Positions 63,926 through 64,000 of a stretch of DNA of 64,000 bases are shown piece after piece. The DNA is from Massilibacteroides vaginae (lineage in GTDB: Bacteria; Bacteroidota; Bacteroidia; Bacteroidales; Tannerellaceae): assembly GCF_900178525.1 (NCBI RefSeq), contig NZ_FXDJ01000008.1, forward strand, positions 439,001 to 503,000. The letters are read 5' to 3'. A program made the translations under genes and the position numbers. The notes beneath the pieces were generated by a model that saw only the letters and a list, made by a program, of their open reading frames with translations, was not told where the DNA came from and did no database searches. Position 1 is the first letter of the stretch. Each line of letters begins with the position of its first letter.

Positions 63926-64000
63926 GTGGAACACTTTATACCGCTAACTGATATACGGCTTAATTATGCATTATTATGTAATATAATTAGCAATAATGTA

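Overview
The window is about 64 kb of an anaerobic Bacteroidota genome, most likely order Bacteroidales (Tannerellaceae/Dysgonomonadaceae/Bacteroidaceae range; genus not resolved). The evidence is an ECF sigma/FecR/SusC/SusD set, many secreted glycoside hydrolases with lipoprotein signals, GSCFA, DUF6057 and DUF6132 proteins, a strict-anaerobe-type hybrid-cluster protein, and repeated use of the Bacteroidales promoter box TAnnTTTG. No rRNA, tRNA, CRISPR, transposase or phage genes were seen.

Layout. (1) 1-12561, minus strand: a compact nine-gene operon read IclR regulator > beta-propeller/di-haem protein > tandem RidA-fold enzyme > cupin lipoprotein > 1332-aa NPCBM/HzsA-like/di-haem/SUMF1 protein > CcsBA cytochrome c maturation protein > VOC protein > DhaK > DhaL (cut by the window edge). 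I do not recognise this as a described pathway. It looks like an envelope c-type redox module joined to a cytoplasmic route that ends in a DHA-kinase-type phosphorylation. (2) 12776-23326: housekeeping and general genes: tsaB, priA, an outer-membrane barrel, carbonic anhydrase, GH92 mannosidase, ABC-F ATPase, MFS transporter. (3) 23791-28706: a small Spy/CpxP-like protein, a deletion junction fusing a DUF6132 gene to the tail of a short-chain dehydrogenase, YitT, an aminotransferase and a LolC/E-type permease. (4) 28719-35937, minus: glycosyltransferase, lysA, lysC, ftsE and hisH-hisA-hisF-hisIE. (5) 36232-42849: Nnr, an SDR, MenA, and a TolB-like haem lipoprotein overlapping a DUF6057 membrane protein. 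(6) 42995-50888: GH43 (two catalytic domains) and GH2 read leftward, GH78 rhamnosidase read rightward, a small glycan-degradation locus. (7) 51022-52662: hcp. (8) 52816-60306: ECF sigma, FecR anti-sigma, SusC, SusD and a lipoprotein nitroreductase, in visibly AT-richer DNA. (9) 60313-63679: an unrecognised lipoprotein, a GSCFA protein and an S41 protease.

The most unexpected non-coding signal is a family of intergenic arrays with a 21-22 bp period. Three copies (13610-13769, 47028-47189, 63786-63925) share the core ATAAAGG(A/T)TAT or its complement. They also carry a separate 15-base box, ATTTTAACTTAAAAA, at an almost constant 82-84 bp from the nearest core. Two other arrays (23395-23520, 36037-36124) have the same geometry but different unit sequences. 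These and the first operon are the best candidates for undescribed biology here.

Motif-level statements were read from the sequence by eye. Family assignments come from recognisable motifs and were not checked by any search.
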